Assembly (NCBI GenBank): GCA_016185275.1
Contig: JACPNX010000009.1
Span: 1 to 62,928, forward strand
Direction: 5' to 3'
DNA: 62,928 nt
Source: Actinomycetota bacterium
GTDB lineage: Bacteria; Actinomycetota; Acidimicrobiia; Acidimicrobiales; Iamiaceae
Part shown: positions 1 to 8,284 of the stretch, in pieces
Numbering within the stretch: position 1 is the stretch's first letter
How the letters are laid out: every line of letters starts with the position of its first letter
The notes under the pieces: model-generated
What the model was told of the DNA's origin: nothing
Databases searched by the model: none
What the model saw: only the letters and a program-made list of their open reading frames with translations
Program-made: the position numbers and the translations under genes

Positions 1-2
1 CG

Positions 3-1193
3 CGGGCCTCGCCGCCGGCCGCGCCGCCGGCCGCGCCGCCGGCCTCGCCGACGGCCGGGCCGCTGCCCGCGCCGCCCGCAGCCACCGGGCCTGGAGGCCT
101 GCGCCCGATCGCGAGGGCGCCCCGCTGGCACCGCGCCTTCTGGTGGTTCGCCGGCCCCCTCCTCGTCGTCGTCCTGGCCGCCGTCGCCGTGGGCACCTTC
201 GCCCCGTCGCCGTACGTGGAGCTCGCACCGGGGTCGGCACGGCCGGTCGAGGGCCTCGTCAGCCTCCCGGCCACCAAGGATGCCGACCGCACACCGACGG
301 GGGCCGGGGACCTGCTCTTCCTGACCGTGACGGTCCGCCAGGCGACGTGGGCCGAGGCGCTGCGCGGCTGGCTCGACTCCGACGTCGACGTGTTCCCCCG
401 GCGGTTGATCTACGGGGACCAGAGCCGGACCCAGAACCGCAAGCAGAACTTGCAGCTGATGGACACGTCGAAGCTCGTGGCGGCATCGGTCGCCCTGCGC
501 CAGCTCGGGTACCGGGTGGCGGTGACGGGCACTGGCGTCCAGGTCACGCAGGTGAGCGCCGGGGTCCCTGCCGCGGCCGTGCTGCGAGCCGGCGACGTCG
601 TGGTCGAAGCCGACGGCCGCCCCGTCCGCATCGATAGCGACCTGACCGCGGCCATATCGGGCAAGGCCCCGGGCGACACCATGCGGCTGGTCGTCGAGCG
701 CGGCGGCCGGGCCGGGGCCCGACGCACGGTCAGCGCGAAGCTGGCGCCGCGCCCGGAGGATCCGTCGAGGGCCATGCTCGGCGTCGTCATCCAGAACCGT
801 GGCCTGCGCTACGAGCTGCCCTTCAAGATCGACATCGCGACCGGCGACGTCGGCGGCCCGTCCGCCGGTCTGGCGTTCACGCTGGCCATCATCGACCGGC
901 TCAGCCCGGGCCGCCTCACCGCGGGCCGCAAGGTTGCCGTGACCGGTGAGATGAGCCCGGACGGTCGGGTGCTCGAGGTCGGTGGCGTCGCCCAGAAGGC
1001 GGTGGCGGCTCGCAAGGCCGGTGCCGAGATGATGCTCGTGCCGACCAACGAGGCGCCGGAGGCCCGCCGCCATGCTGGGCCGATCGAGATCGTCCCGGTC
1101 GCTACGCTGCGCGATGCCCTGCGGGCGCTGGCCCGCGCCGGGGGAAGGCCGGCGTTGGCCGGTGACGAGGGGGCCCAGCGGCCCGGAGGGTGA
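3..1193 (+). CDS. PDZ domain / Lon-type (S16) serine protease, YlbL-like, 5' end outside window
   Basis: The frame is open from the first bases of the window, so the true start lies upstream. In order it encodes an Ala/Pro-rich linker, one membrane segment (about nt 135-195), an extracytoplasmic region, a PDZ domain (about nt 500-720) and a Lon-type S16 catalytic domain. The catalytic dyad is visible: Ser in GGPSAGLAF (codon at 861) and Lys in GVAQKAVAARK (codon at 996). Family knowledge: membrane-anchored, ATPase-free Lon-like proteases of Gram-positive bacteria (YlbL; mycobacterial Rv3194c type) act on exported or membrane substrates. An internal GTG at 189 is not a credible start because it would cut the membrane anchor. 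Substrate unknown. Confidence 0.88.
   Translation, partial: RASPPAAPPAAPPASPTAGPLPAPPAATGPGGLRPIARAPRWHRAFWWFAGPLLVVVLAAVAVGTFAPSPYVELAPGSARPVEGLVSLPATKDADRTPTGAGDLLFLTVTVRQATWAEALRGWLDSDVDVFPRRLIYGDQSRTQNRKQNLQLMDTSKLVAASVALRQLGYRVAVTGTGVQVTQVSAGVPAAAVLRAGDVVVEADGRPVRIDSDLTAAISGKAPGDTMRLVVERGGRAGARRTVSAKLAPRPEDPSRAMLGVVIQNRGLRYELPFKIDIATGDVGGPSAGLAFTLAIIDRLSPGRLTAGRKVAVTGEMSPDGRVLEVGGVAQKAVAARKAGAEMMLVPTNEAPEARRHAGPIEIVPVATLRDALRALARAGGRPALAGDEGAQRPGG
11..46 (+). repeat. 12-bp tandem repeat, 3 units, coding for an Ala-Pro linker
   Basis: The unit GCCGCCGGCCGC occurs three times (last copy GCCGCCGGCCTC). It is in frame with the protease gene and encodes the low-complexity Ala/Pro stretch before its membrane anchor. 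Confidence 0.7.
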
Positions 1194-1292
1194 ACGCCCG
1201 GCTCGCCGAATCGCCGGCGGCCACCACGACGTCGAAGCCGGAGGGAACGCCCGAGCCGGGGAAGGGACGGTGTCCCGCCGCCGGGGGCAGCC

Positions 1293-3968
1293 ATGTCGAC
1301 CGCAGCCACGCAGCTCCTCTTCAGCGCCGAGCTCGGCCTGTTCGTGGTCGCCGTCGCGGGCGCGGTGCTGGCGGCCCGGCCGGCCATCCTCGGCGCCGAC
1401 CGTGCCGCCCGGACCCTGCTGGCGACGGGCTTCGTGGCCCTTGCCGCCTGCGCCGCCCTGCGGGGTGCGCTCGTGGTCGATCGGACCGGTGACCGGGCGG
1501 GCCTGCTGGCCCTGCGGCTGTCGGGCGTCGCGCTCGTCGCGCTCGGCTCGCTGCGCTGGGCCGGCGACCGGCAGGGACGGTGGCTGCTCCTGGCCGGGCT
1601 GGCGGTGGTCGCCGGCGCGGAGGTGAGCGGCGGGGTGGGCGGCGTGCGGGGCGCGGCTCCGGACCTGGCGCTCGCCGCCGGGGCGGCGTTGCTGGCGGTC
1701 AGCCTGGTCGCCTCCGGCCGGGGGTCGCTTCCCGCCCGGGTCGGTGCCAGCGCGGCGCTGCTGCTGCTCGTCGCCGTGCTCGGCGTGTCGATCGCCGTGT
1801 CGGTCGTCCTCGCCCGCAACGTGGAGGACGAAGCGCTGCGCCGGTACGCGGCCCGGGCCTCCACGGAGGCATCGGTGGCGGCCGGCGCAGGGCGGGACTC
1901 GCTCACGCAGGCCCGGGTCGTCGCCGCGACGCTGCGCGGCCGCGTGGCGGAGCTGACCGTCCTGGCCGACAGCCGCTCGGCGCCCGCCCAGCGCGCCCAG
2001 GCCCGCACCAACGTCGAGGCTCAGCTCGGCGACCTCGGCGGGGACCGTGCCCTGGCCTTGCCCGGACCGGTCGTGGTGCTGACGCCGGCCGGTGCGCCCG
2101 AGGCGGCGGCACCCGCCACGCTCGCCCGTTCGACCCGGCTGGCCTTGGCCGGGAGCTCGGTGGCCACCGAGGCGCGCGATCAGCAGAGCCCGCGCCAGGC
2201 GGTCACCGTTGCGGGAGACACCGCCTACGCCGTCGGTGTCGCGCCGGTCGTCGTGACCGTGAGCGGCAGCGCCCGCTTCGCGGGAGTCGTGGTGGTCGCC
2301 CGGCCGCTCGATGCGACCTACCTCCGCGTGCGCGCCGGCTCGGCCGAGCCGGTCGGCCTGGCGCTGGCCACGGCCCGAGCGGTCGTGGCCGGTGCCGGCG
2401 AGCTGCCCCGGCCCGATCTGATCACCGCCACCGCCGATCCGGTCCTCGCCGCCGATGCCAGGCCCGCCGGCACCCGGGCCGGTTGGTTCCTCGTCGGTCG
2501 CCCCGTGGTCGGAGGGGGTGGGCTTCCTGATCTCGCGCTGGTGACGGCGGTGCCCACCGAGACGGTCCAGGCGACGCGCACGGCGCTGCTGCGCGCCCTC
2601 TTCCTCGTCGCGCTCGGTGTGGCGCTGCTCGGCACGGTGCTCGCCACCGCCGCCGCCGAGCGGCTGGTGGGGGGTCTGCGCCGCCTGGCCGGTGCAGCCG
2701 AGGCCATCCGCGCCGGGGACCTCGACGCCCGCGCCGCGGTCGACCGCCCGGACGAGCTCGGCCGCCTCGGCGCGACCTTCGATGCCATGGCCGGGTCGTT
2801 GCGGTCCATGACCGACGACCTGCGCCGGGCGGCGGCCGACGAGGCCCGGCTGCGCGGCCGGCTCGAAGCGGTCGTGTCCGGCATGGCCGAGGCGCTGGTG
2901 GCGACCGACGCCGCGGGCCGCGTGACCGACGTGAACCGGGCGGCCGAGGCGCTGCTCGGGATGCCGGCGTCGGAGCTGGCCGGGCGAACGCTCGCGGAGG
3001 CCGTCCCGTTCAGCCAGACGTCGACGTCGCCCGGCGTGGCCGCCACCCCGGCGGTCCCGCTCCTGCCCGTTCCCGGCGGTATCGAGGTGCGGCAGGGATC
3101 GGTGTCGCGGCGCTCGGGCGGCGACGTGCCGGTCGTGGTCACCGCGGCCGCGCTGGTCGGCCCGTCCGGCGAGCCGGCGGGCGCGGTGCTCCTCCTGCGT
3201 GACGTGCGCCGCGAGCTCGAGGTGGAGCGGATGAAGACCGAGTTCCTCGCCAACCTCGGTCACGAGCTGCGCACCCCGCTCACGCCGATCAAGGGGTTCG
3301 CCTCGGTGCTGAGGCGCCGGGACGTGCCCCGCGCGCAGCAGGAGCGCATCGCCGCGGAGATCACCGGAGCCGTCGACCAGCTCGAGCGGGTCGTCGACCA
3401 GCTCCTCGCCTTCGCCACCGTGGTGGCGGGCCGCCTGGATCTCCAGCGCGAACCAGTGGAGGCCGCAGTGGTCGTCGAATCGGCCGTGGCCCGCTGGCGC
3501 GAGCGTGCGGAGCCGGCTCACCCGGTCGAGCGGGCCGTCGATCCCGCGGCCGGTGTGGTGAGCGCCGACCGGGCCCAGCTCGACCGGGCCCTCGACGAGC
3601 TGATCGACAACGCCGTCAAGTACTCGCCGGAGGGCGGTCGGGTGGTGATCGGCGCCGCGCCGGACGGGACGGGCGCCGTGCGGCTGTCGGTCGACGACGA
3701 GGGCGAAGGCGTCGACCCCGAGCAGCTCGAACGGCTGCTGGAGGCCTTCTCGCAGGCCGATGGTTCGGCGACGCGCCGCTTCGGTGGGCTGGGGCTCGGC
3801 TTGGCCCTCGCCGACCGGATCGCCCGCGCCCACGGCGGGCGGGTCACCGGCGAGTCCGTGCCGGGCCGCGGTTCCTGCTTCTCGATCGTCGTCCCCGCGG
3901 TCGACGGCTCGACCGGCGCCGAGGTGACCGCGCCGGGCTCCGACCCCGTCGACGTCACGCCGAGCTGA
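1293..3968 (+). CDS. Membrane sensor histidine kinase (HAMP-PAS-HisKA-HATPase)
   Basis: Sensor kinase of 891 residues. About six hydrophobic segments occupy the first ~180 residues. An extracytoplasmic sensor region (about 185-430) and another membrane helix (about 432-455) follow, then HAMP (DELGRLGATFDAM), PAS (GMAEALVATDAAGRVTDVN), HisKA and HATPase_c. The H-box NLGHELRTPLTPIKG carries the phospho-His near residue 657. The N-box DELIDNAVKYS and G-boxes DDEGEGVD and GGLGLGLAL are intact, so it should be active. No response regulator gene is visible in the window, so it is an orphan here. It starts at an ATG and is followed closely by a FecR-like gene. Ligand unknown. Confidence 0.92.
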   Translation: MSTAATQLLFSAELGLFVVAVAGAVLAARPAILGADRAARTLLATGFVALAACAALRGALVVDRTGDRAGLLALRLSGVALVALGSLRWAGDRQGRWLLLAGLAVVAGAEVSGGVGGVRGAAPDLALAAGAALLAVSLVASGRGSLPARVGASAALLLLVAVLGVSIAVSVVLARNVEDEALRRYAARASTEASVAAGAGRDSLTQARVVAATLRGRVAELTVLADSRSAPAQRAQARTNVEAQLGDLGGDRALALPGPVVVLTPAGAPEAAAPATLARSTRLALAGSSVATEARDQQSPRQAVTVAGDTAYAVGVAPVVVTVSGSARFAGVVVVARPLDATYLRVRAGSAEPVGLALATARAVVAGAGELPRPDLITATADPVLAADARPAGTRAGWFLVGRPVVGGGGLPDLALVTAVPTETVQATRTALLRALFLVALGVALLGTVLATAAAERLVGGLRRLAGAAEAIRAGDLDARAAVDRPDELGRLGATFDAMAGSLRSMTDDLRRAAADEARLRGRLEAVVSGMAEALVATDAAGRVTDVNRAAEALLGMPASELAGRTLAEAVPFSQTSTSPGVAATPAVPLLPVPGGIEVRQGSVSRRSGGDVPVVVTAAALVGPSGEPAGAVLLLRDVRRELEVERMKTEFLANLGHELRTPLTPIKGFASVLRRRDVPRAQQERIAAEITGAVDQLERVVDQLLAFATVVAGRLDLQREPVEAAVVVESAVARWRERAEPAHPVERAVDPAAGVVSADRAQLDRALDELIDNAVKYSPEGGRVVIGAAPDGTGAVRLSVDDEGEGVDPEQLERLLEAFSQADGSATRRFGGLGLGLALADRIARAHGGRVTGESVPGRGSCFSIVVPAVDGSTGAEVTAPGSDPVDVTPS

Positions 3969-4026
3969 CGAAGCGGCTGCACCCGCGATGCGTGGCTGGG
4001 GCGGCAGGCAGGGTACGAATGGGCCC

Positions 4027-5538
4027 GTGGACAGGCTGCGTCGCCTGTGGTTCGTGCCGCTCGGGGTCGCGGTCGTCGCCCTCGTCGCGCTGGTGCCCGT
4101 GCTGCGGGCCCGGGGTCTGGGACCCGGTGAGGCCCGGGTCGTGGTGGCCGGACGGGCCCGGGTCACTCCCGCAGGAGGCCCGCCTCGCATCGTCACCGGG
4201 ACCACGATGCTGCGCCCGGGCGACCGCTTCGAGCAGCTCGAGGGTACGGCCCGCTTCGAGCTGGCCGGCAAGGCCGGGCTGGAGACGCGCACGGGCCGGG
4301 CGGGCAGCCGCGCCGGCACGGTGGTCGTCATGGCGGCAGCGCCCCGGCTCGTGATCGGCGACCTGTTGGCCACGACGCGGGGGCGGTTGCGGGTCGACGC
4401 CGGTGACGCGCTCGTCGACCTGCGCGCCACCGAGGACCGTGAGGCGGGTCTGCGGGCCAGCCGGGTGTCCGGGTTGCAGGTCGCCCTGTACGCGGGCACG
4501 GCGTCGGTGGACTCCGCCGGTGCCAGGCGGGATCTGCGGGCGTTGCGGCGCGTCGACGTGGCGGCGCCCGGCGACGTGTCGCGCCAGACGGCGGCCTTGC
4601 GCTACCGCACGAGCGACCGCTGGGACCGGCGGTTCCTGGCCGACGCCATGGCGCTCGACGGCCAGCTGGCGCCGATCGTCGCCGGCTACGCCGCGTCGGG
4701 CGGTCCGGATCCCCGGGTGCCGTCCGAGCTGCGGGGACTGATCCCGGGCCTCCCGGCGGACGCGGAGCTGCGTCCCCTGCTGCGGCCGAGCGCGCCGGAG
4801 GGAGACGTGCTGGTGGCGGCGGCGATCGCCCGCCTCTCGCCCGAGAGGTTCACGGTGGCGTGGCGGCGGGCCACCGCCTTCCGCCGAGCGGGGGCGACGT
4901 GGGGGCTCGTGGCCCTCGATCGGGGCGTGACCCCGCGGGCGCTGCTCCTCCTGCTGGCGCGATCGCTCGACCGGACACCGTTCGCCTTCGACGTCCTCGC
5001 CTCGTCGGTGCGGGCCCTGCCGGGCGAGTCCGCAGCCAGCCTGACCGGGCGGGGGCTCGACGGGTTCGGCGGGCCCGGCGCGGCCGGTGGCGCGGGTGGA
5101 ACCGGTGGTGCCGGCCCCGGCGCCGCAGGCGGTGGGACGGGTGCCGGCGGCTCGGGGACAGGTGGGTCCGGCGGGTCCGGCGGAGGCGGCTCGGGCGGCG
5201 GAGGCTCGGGCGGGGGAGGCTCCGGCGGGGGAGGCTCCGGCGGGGGAGGCTCGGGTGGCGGGGGCACGACGCTGCCCGGAGGGGTGACGGTCCCCGGCGG
5301 CGGCGGCGGTGTCGGCGGCGGCACCGTGCTACCGCCCCTCACCACGCCGTCGCCGATCCTGCCGCCCCTAACCACGCCGTCGACGATCCTGCCCGGCATC
5401 ACGGTGCCGACGACCCTGCCGCCACCGCCCACGGTCCCGCGGGTGACGACGACCGTGCCATTGACCCTGCCACCGCTGGTGACGACCACCGTGACGCTGC
5501 CGAGGGTCACGACGACGTCGCTCACGCTGCCGCGCTGA
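4027..5538 (+). CDS. FecR-like, single-pass membrane protein with Gly/Ser and Pro/Thr-rich tail
   Basis: One N-terminal membrane anchor (WFVPLGVAVVALVALVPVL) is followed by a FecR-like beta domain (GEARVVVAGRARVTPAGG onward, about residues 30-190) and a helical region. After five GGGGS units comes a Pro/Thr-rich tail rich in LPPLTTP/TTTVPL motifs. FecR-like domains outside iron uptake usually sense or bind cell-wall ligands at the cell surface, so the tail may span peptidoglycan (inference). It lies downstream of the kinase gene and may share its transcript. GTG 4027 is chosen because a weak TACGAAT box sits 6 nt upstream and the hydrophobic anchor follows directly; ATG 3988 is an alternative. 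Function unknown. Confidence 0.7.
   Translation: MDRLRRLWFVPLGVAVVALVALVPVLRARGLGPGEARVVVAGRARVTPAGGPPRIVTGTTMLRPGDRFEQLEGTARFELAGKAGLETRTGRAGSRAGTVVVMAAAPRLVIGDLLATTRGRLRVDAGDALVDLRATEDREAGLRASRVSGLQVALYAGTASVDSAGARRDLRALRRVDVAAPGDVSRQTAALRYRTSDRWDRRFLADAMALDGQLAPIVAGYAASGGPDPRVPSELRGLIPGLPADAELRPLLRPSAPEGDVLVAAAIARLSPERFTVAWRRATAFRRAGATWGLVALDRGVTPRALLLLLARSLDRTPFAFDVLASSVRALPGESAASLTGRGLDGFGGPGAAGGAGGTGGAGPGAAGGGTGAGGSGTGGSGGSGGGGSGGGGSGGGGSGGGGSGGGGSGGGGTTLPGGVTVPGGGGGVGGGTVLPPLTTPSPILPPLTTPSTILPGITVPTTLPPPPTVPRVTTTVPLTLPPLVTTTVTLPRVTTTSLTLPR
5179..5253 (+). repeat. Five 15-bp tandem repeats encoding GGGGS linkers
   Basis: Five consecutive codon units read Gly-Gly-Gly-Gly-Ser with near-identical codons (GGC GGG GGA GGC TCC/TCG). 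They form a natural flexible linker inside the FecR-like gene, and the array could change copy number by slippage. Confidence 0.85.
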
Positions 5539-5646
5539 CCAGCGCGGGGACCGTCGCGGTCGGTGCGCGCGGATTGGCCCGACGACCAGCGCAGGGAGCC
5601 GTGGTCGGCGCGCGCTGATTGGTCGGACGGGGCGCGCGCCGGTGCG

Positions 5647-5652
5647 TAGCCT
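5647..5652 (+). promoter_or_regulatory. -10 box TAGCCT for leaderless DivIVA-like gene
   Basis: TAGCCT matches TANNNT and ends 8 nt before the ATG at 5661. No Shine-Dalgarno sequence precedes that ATG. The same arrangement recurs at many genes in this window. Confidence 0.6.
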
Positions 5653-5660
5653 GGCGCTGG

Positions 5661-8117
5661 ATGGTGCCTGAGCTTCCCGATCCCTCCGTCTACGACCCGG
5701 GCCAGATCGCGGCCCGTACCTTCGGCAACGGCTTCCGCGGCTACGACCAGAACGACGTGCGGTCCTTCCTCACGCGCGTGGCAGGGGCGGTCGAGCAGTT
5801 GCTCGCGGAGCGGGCCGACCTGTCGCGGCGGCTCGAGGAGGCCGTCGCCCGGGCCGGGGAGCGCCCGGAGCTCACCGAGGCCGAGGTGGCCGCCGTGCTC
5901 GGCGAGGAGACGGCGCGCGTGCTCAGCACCGCGAGGGCGGCCGCGGTTGAGATCCGCGCCAAGGCGGAGCAGAGCGCGGCCCGCCTGGTGGCCGACGCCC
6001 AGGCGGAAGCGTCGCGGGTCCGGGCCGAGGCCGACGAGCACTCGGCCACGACGCGCACCGCCGCCGACGACGCCATCCACAGCGCCGAGGAGCAGGCTGC
6101 GGCGGCGCGGGCGGCGGCCACCGAGGAGTCGGAGCGGCTGGTGGCGTCCGCTCGCGAGGAGGCGGCGTCGCTCACCGAAGAGGCTCGCGCCCGCGCCGAG
6201 CAGGTCGTGTCGGACGCGACGGCCGACGCCGAGCGGATGCGGACCGAAGCGGCCGAGGTCCTCTCCGTGCGCAGCGCGGCCGCCGAGGAGGAGGCCGAGC
6301 GCATCCGGGCCGGCGCCCACGAGCAGGCCGACCTCATCCGGGCCGAGGTGCAACAGCAGGCCGAGCGGGCGCGGGCCGACATCGACGAGGCCCTGCGCCG
6401 GGCCGAGGTCGACGCCGAGGCCGAGATCGACGCCGCTCGCCAGGAGGGCCGTGAGCTGGTGGCCGAGGCGCAGCGCGTGCGCGAACGGGTGCTGAAGGAC
6501 CTGGCCCGGCGGCGCAAGAACGCCCGCCAGCAGCTCGAGCAGCTCCGCGCCGCACGGGACCGCCTGTTGCAGTCCTACGGCGTCGTCCGCCGGACGCTCG
6601 ACGAGGTCACCCGCGAGCTCGAGGCCGCGCTGCCCGAGGCCCGGCTGGCGGCCGAGTCGGCGGCCATGCGCGTCTCGCACGAGCGCGAGGAGACGGTGTA
6701 CGAGCTCGAAGCCGAGATCGCCGCGGCCCGGCTGCTCGACGGGCCGCCGCCCGCCCCGCCGGGTGCGCGGGCCCCCTCGCCGGGAGCGGCGGCGGCCGAC
6801 GCCCCCGACCGACCCGGGGCCGAGGCGGCGCCGGCCGCGGCCGCGGCTGCGTCCGCGGCCGACGTACCGACGATCCACATCTTCAGCCGGTCCGCACCGG
6901 AGGCGAGCGGGCCGGCCGAGGCCGACGGGGGAACCACCAACGGCACGGCGCCCGCGACCCCGCCCGACAGCACCGCAGCGCCGGCCGACGTCGACGCGCT
7001 CTTCGCGCGCCTCCGCGCCGAACAGGTGGACGACGCCCTGGCCGCCGAGCAGACCGGGGCCAGAGACGGAGCCACCGATGCAGGCGGCACCGCCGATGCG
7101 GCCGATGCGGCCGATGCGGCCGATGCGGCCGGCGCCGTCGACGCGGCCGGCGCCACCAACGGCACGACGCCCGCGACCCCGCCCGACAACGCCGGAGCGC
7201 CGGCCGACGTCGACGCCGCCGGCACCGCCGGTGCGGCCGGCCCGGCTGCAGCCGAGCCGCGGCCTGACACCCCGGTCGAGCCGGCCGAGCCCGAGCCCGA
7301 CATCGCGGCCAAGCTCGAGCCCCAGCCCGAGCCCGACATCGCGGCCAAGCTCGAGCCCCAGCCCGAGCCGGCGACCGGGCGTGCCGGCGCGACGGAGGGC
7401 GAGGCGACCGAGCCGCTGACGCCGTCCGACGGCGACCCCGACGAGGCCGACATCGTGAGCCTGTTGGAGCGCCGCGACGCCGCCACCGACGAGGTCGAGC
7501 AGCGCCTGGCCCGCCGGCTCAAGCGGGTGCTGGCCGACGAGCAGTCGGCCGTGCTCGATGCCGTGCGGCGCTCGAAGCGCACACCCTCGTTCGCCGCGGT
7601 CCTTGCTCCGGCCGAGGAGCACGCCGCGACGTACGCCGCAGCTGCGGGCGACGACCTGCGCGCCGCCGTGGCGTCGGGTGCCACGTTCGCCGGTGACACC
7701 GGGGCCAGCGCCGAGGTGGACGACCTCGCCCTGACCCTCGGCGAGGACCTCATCGCCCAGCTCCGACCGCGCCTGCAGCGGGCCTTCGACGAGGCGGCCC
7801 ACGACGAGGACGAGCTCAACACGCGGGTCAGGGCCTGCTACCGCGAGTGGAAGACGCAGCGCATCGTTGACCTCACGCGCCACTCGGTGCTGGCCGCCTT
7901 CAACCGCGGTCAGCTGGCCGGCGTCCCCGACGGCACGTCGTTGCGCTGGATCGTCGACAACGGCGGGCAGCCTTGTCCCGACGCCGAAGACAACTCGCTC
8001 GCGGGCGGGGTGGCCAAGGGCAGCGCCTTCCCGACCGGGCACTGCGCGCCGCCGGCCCACCCGGGCTGCCGGTGCCTCGTCGTGCCGGTCGCCGTGCCGT
8101 TGCCGTCGCCGGCCTGA
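5661..8117 (+). CDS. DivIVA-like coiled-coil protein with C-terminal phage-head-like Cys motif
   Basis: Protein of 818 residues. The N-terminus resembles the DivIVA/GpsB lipid-binding domain (TFGNGFRGYDQNDVRSFLTR, about residues 15-45). A long Ala/Glu/Arg-rich coiled coil runs to ~360, then a low-complexity Ala/Pro/Asp region with two internal duplications (ATPPD...APADVDA and PEPDIAAKLEPQ). The last ~200 residues are a compact helical domain ending in CPDAEDN (about 772) and GHCAPPAHPGCRC (about 793-805). That Cys/His/Pro pattern is typical of the C-terminus of phage Mu F / SPP1 gp7 minor head proteins. DivIVA proteins mark negatively curved membrane at poles and septa. The tail's role here is unknown. 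Start chosen from the TAGCCT box 8 nt upstream. Confidence 0.8.
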   Translation: MVPELPDPSVYDPGQIAARTFGNGFRGYDQNDVRSFLTRVAGAVEQLLAERADLSRRLEEAVARAGERPELTEAEVAAVLGEETARVLSTARAAAVEIRAKAEQSAARLVADAQAEASRVRAEADEHSATTRTAADDAIHSAEEQAAAARAAATEESERLVASAREEAASLTEEARARAEQVVSDATADAERMRTEAAEVLSVRSAAAEEEAERIRAGAHEQADLIRAEVQQQAERARADIDEALRRAEVDAEAEIDAARQEGRELVAEAQRVRERVLKDLARRRKNARQQLEQLRAARDRLLQSYGVVRRTLDEVTRELEAALPEARLAAESAAMRVSHEREETVYELEAEIAAARLLDGPPPAPPGARAPSPGAAAADAPDRPGAEAAPAAAAAASAADVPTIHIFSRSAPEASGPAEADGGTTNGTAPATPPDSTAAPADVDALFARLRAEQVDDALAAEQTGARDGATDAGGTADAADAADAADAAGAVDAAGATNGTTPATPPDNAGAPADVDAAGTAGAAGPAAAEPRPDTPVEPAEPEPDIAAKLEPQPEPDIAAKLEPQPEPATGRAGATEGEATEPLTPSDGDPDEADIVSLLERRDAATDEVEQRLARRLKRVLADEQSAVLDAVRRSKRTPSFAAVLAPAEEHAATYAAAAGDDLRAAVASGATFAGDTGASAEVDDLALTLGEDLIAQLRPRLQRAFDEAAHDEDELNTRVRACYREWKTQRIVDLTRHSVLAAFNRGQLAGVPDGTSLRWIVDNGGQPCPDAEDNSLAGGVAKGSAFPTGHCAPPAHPGCRCLVVPVAVPLPSPA

Positions 8118-8257
8118 CGGCGCCCGCTCCCGCTCGGCGGCGCCCGCCCGCGCCCGGGGGCGCCTGACCCCGCCCGGCGGCGCCTGACGCGGGCGCGAGT
8201 GCCGTCGCCGGCCTGACGGGGCCCGCTCCCGCCCGGCGGCGCCTGACGCGGGCGCGA
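8102..8257 (+). repeat. Degenerate direct repeats duplicating the 3' end of the DivIVA-like gene
   Basis: TGCCGTCGCCGGCCTGACGG and the following GCCCGCTCCCGC/CGGCGGCGCC occur at 8102 and again at 8200. A second unit, CGGCGGCGCCTGACGCGGGC, occurs at about 8175 and 8233. The first repeat includes the stop codon of the upstream gene, so this looks like local slippage or duplication. The interval to 8284 holds no gene. Confidence 0.75.
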
Positions 8258-8270
8258 CCAGGGCACCGTT

Positions 8271-8276
8271 TAGGCT
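8271..8276 (+). promoter_or_regulatory. -10 box TAGGCT for leaderless UPF0182 gene
   Basis: TAGGCT lies 8 nt before the ATG at 8285, with no Shine-Dalgarno sequence between. Spacing is identical to that of the preceding gene. Confidence 0.6.
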
Positions 8277-8284
8277 GCCCGCCG

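Noticed and set aside
809..2011. 400-codon reverse-strand frame opposite the protease and kinase genes
   Set aside because: Ser/Arg/Ala-rich shadow of two well-supported forward genes.
5179..5253. Cloned linker or vector sequence because of GGGGS repeats
   Set aside because: Codon use and GC content match neighbours, and the flanking FecR-like and Pro/Thr-rich sequence is natural.
4686..8060. 1124-codon open frame on the reverse strand opposite the FecR- and DivIVA-like genes
   Set aside because: It is a GC-rich antisense shadow: Pro/Gly/Arg low-complexity text, no domain, and the forward frames have clear motifs and promoters.
8102..8257. CRISPR-like array
   Set aside because: Repeats overlap the gene end, have irregular spacing and no spacer-like unique segments; simple duplication.
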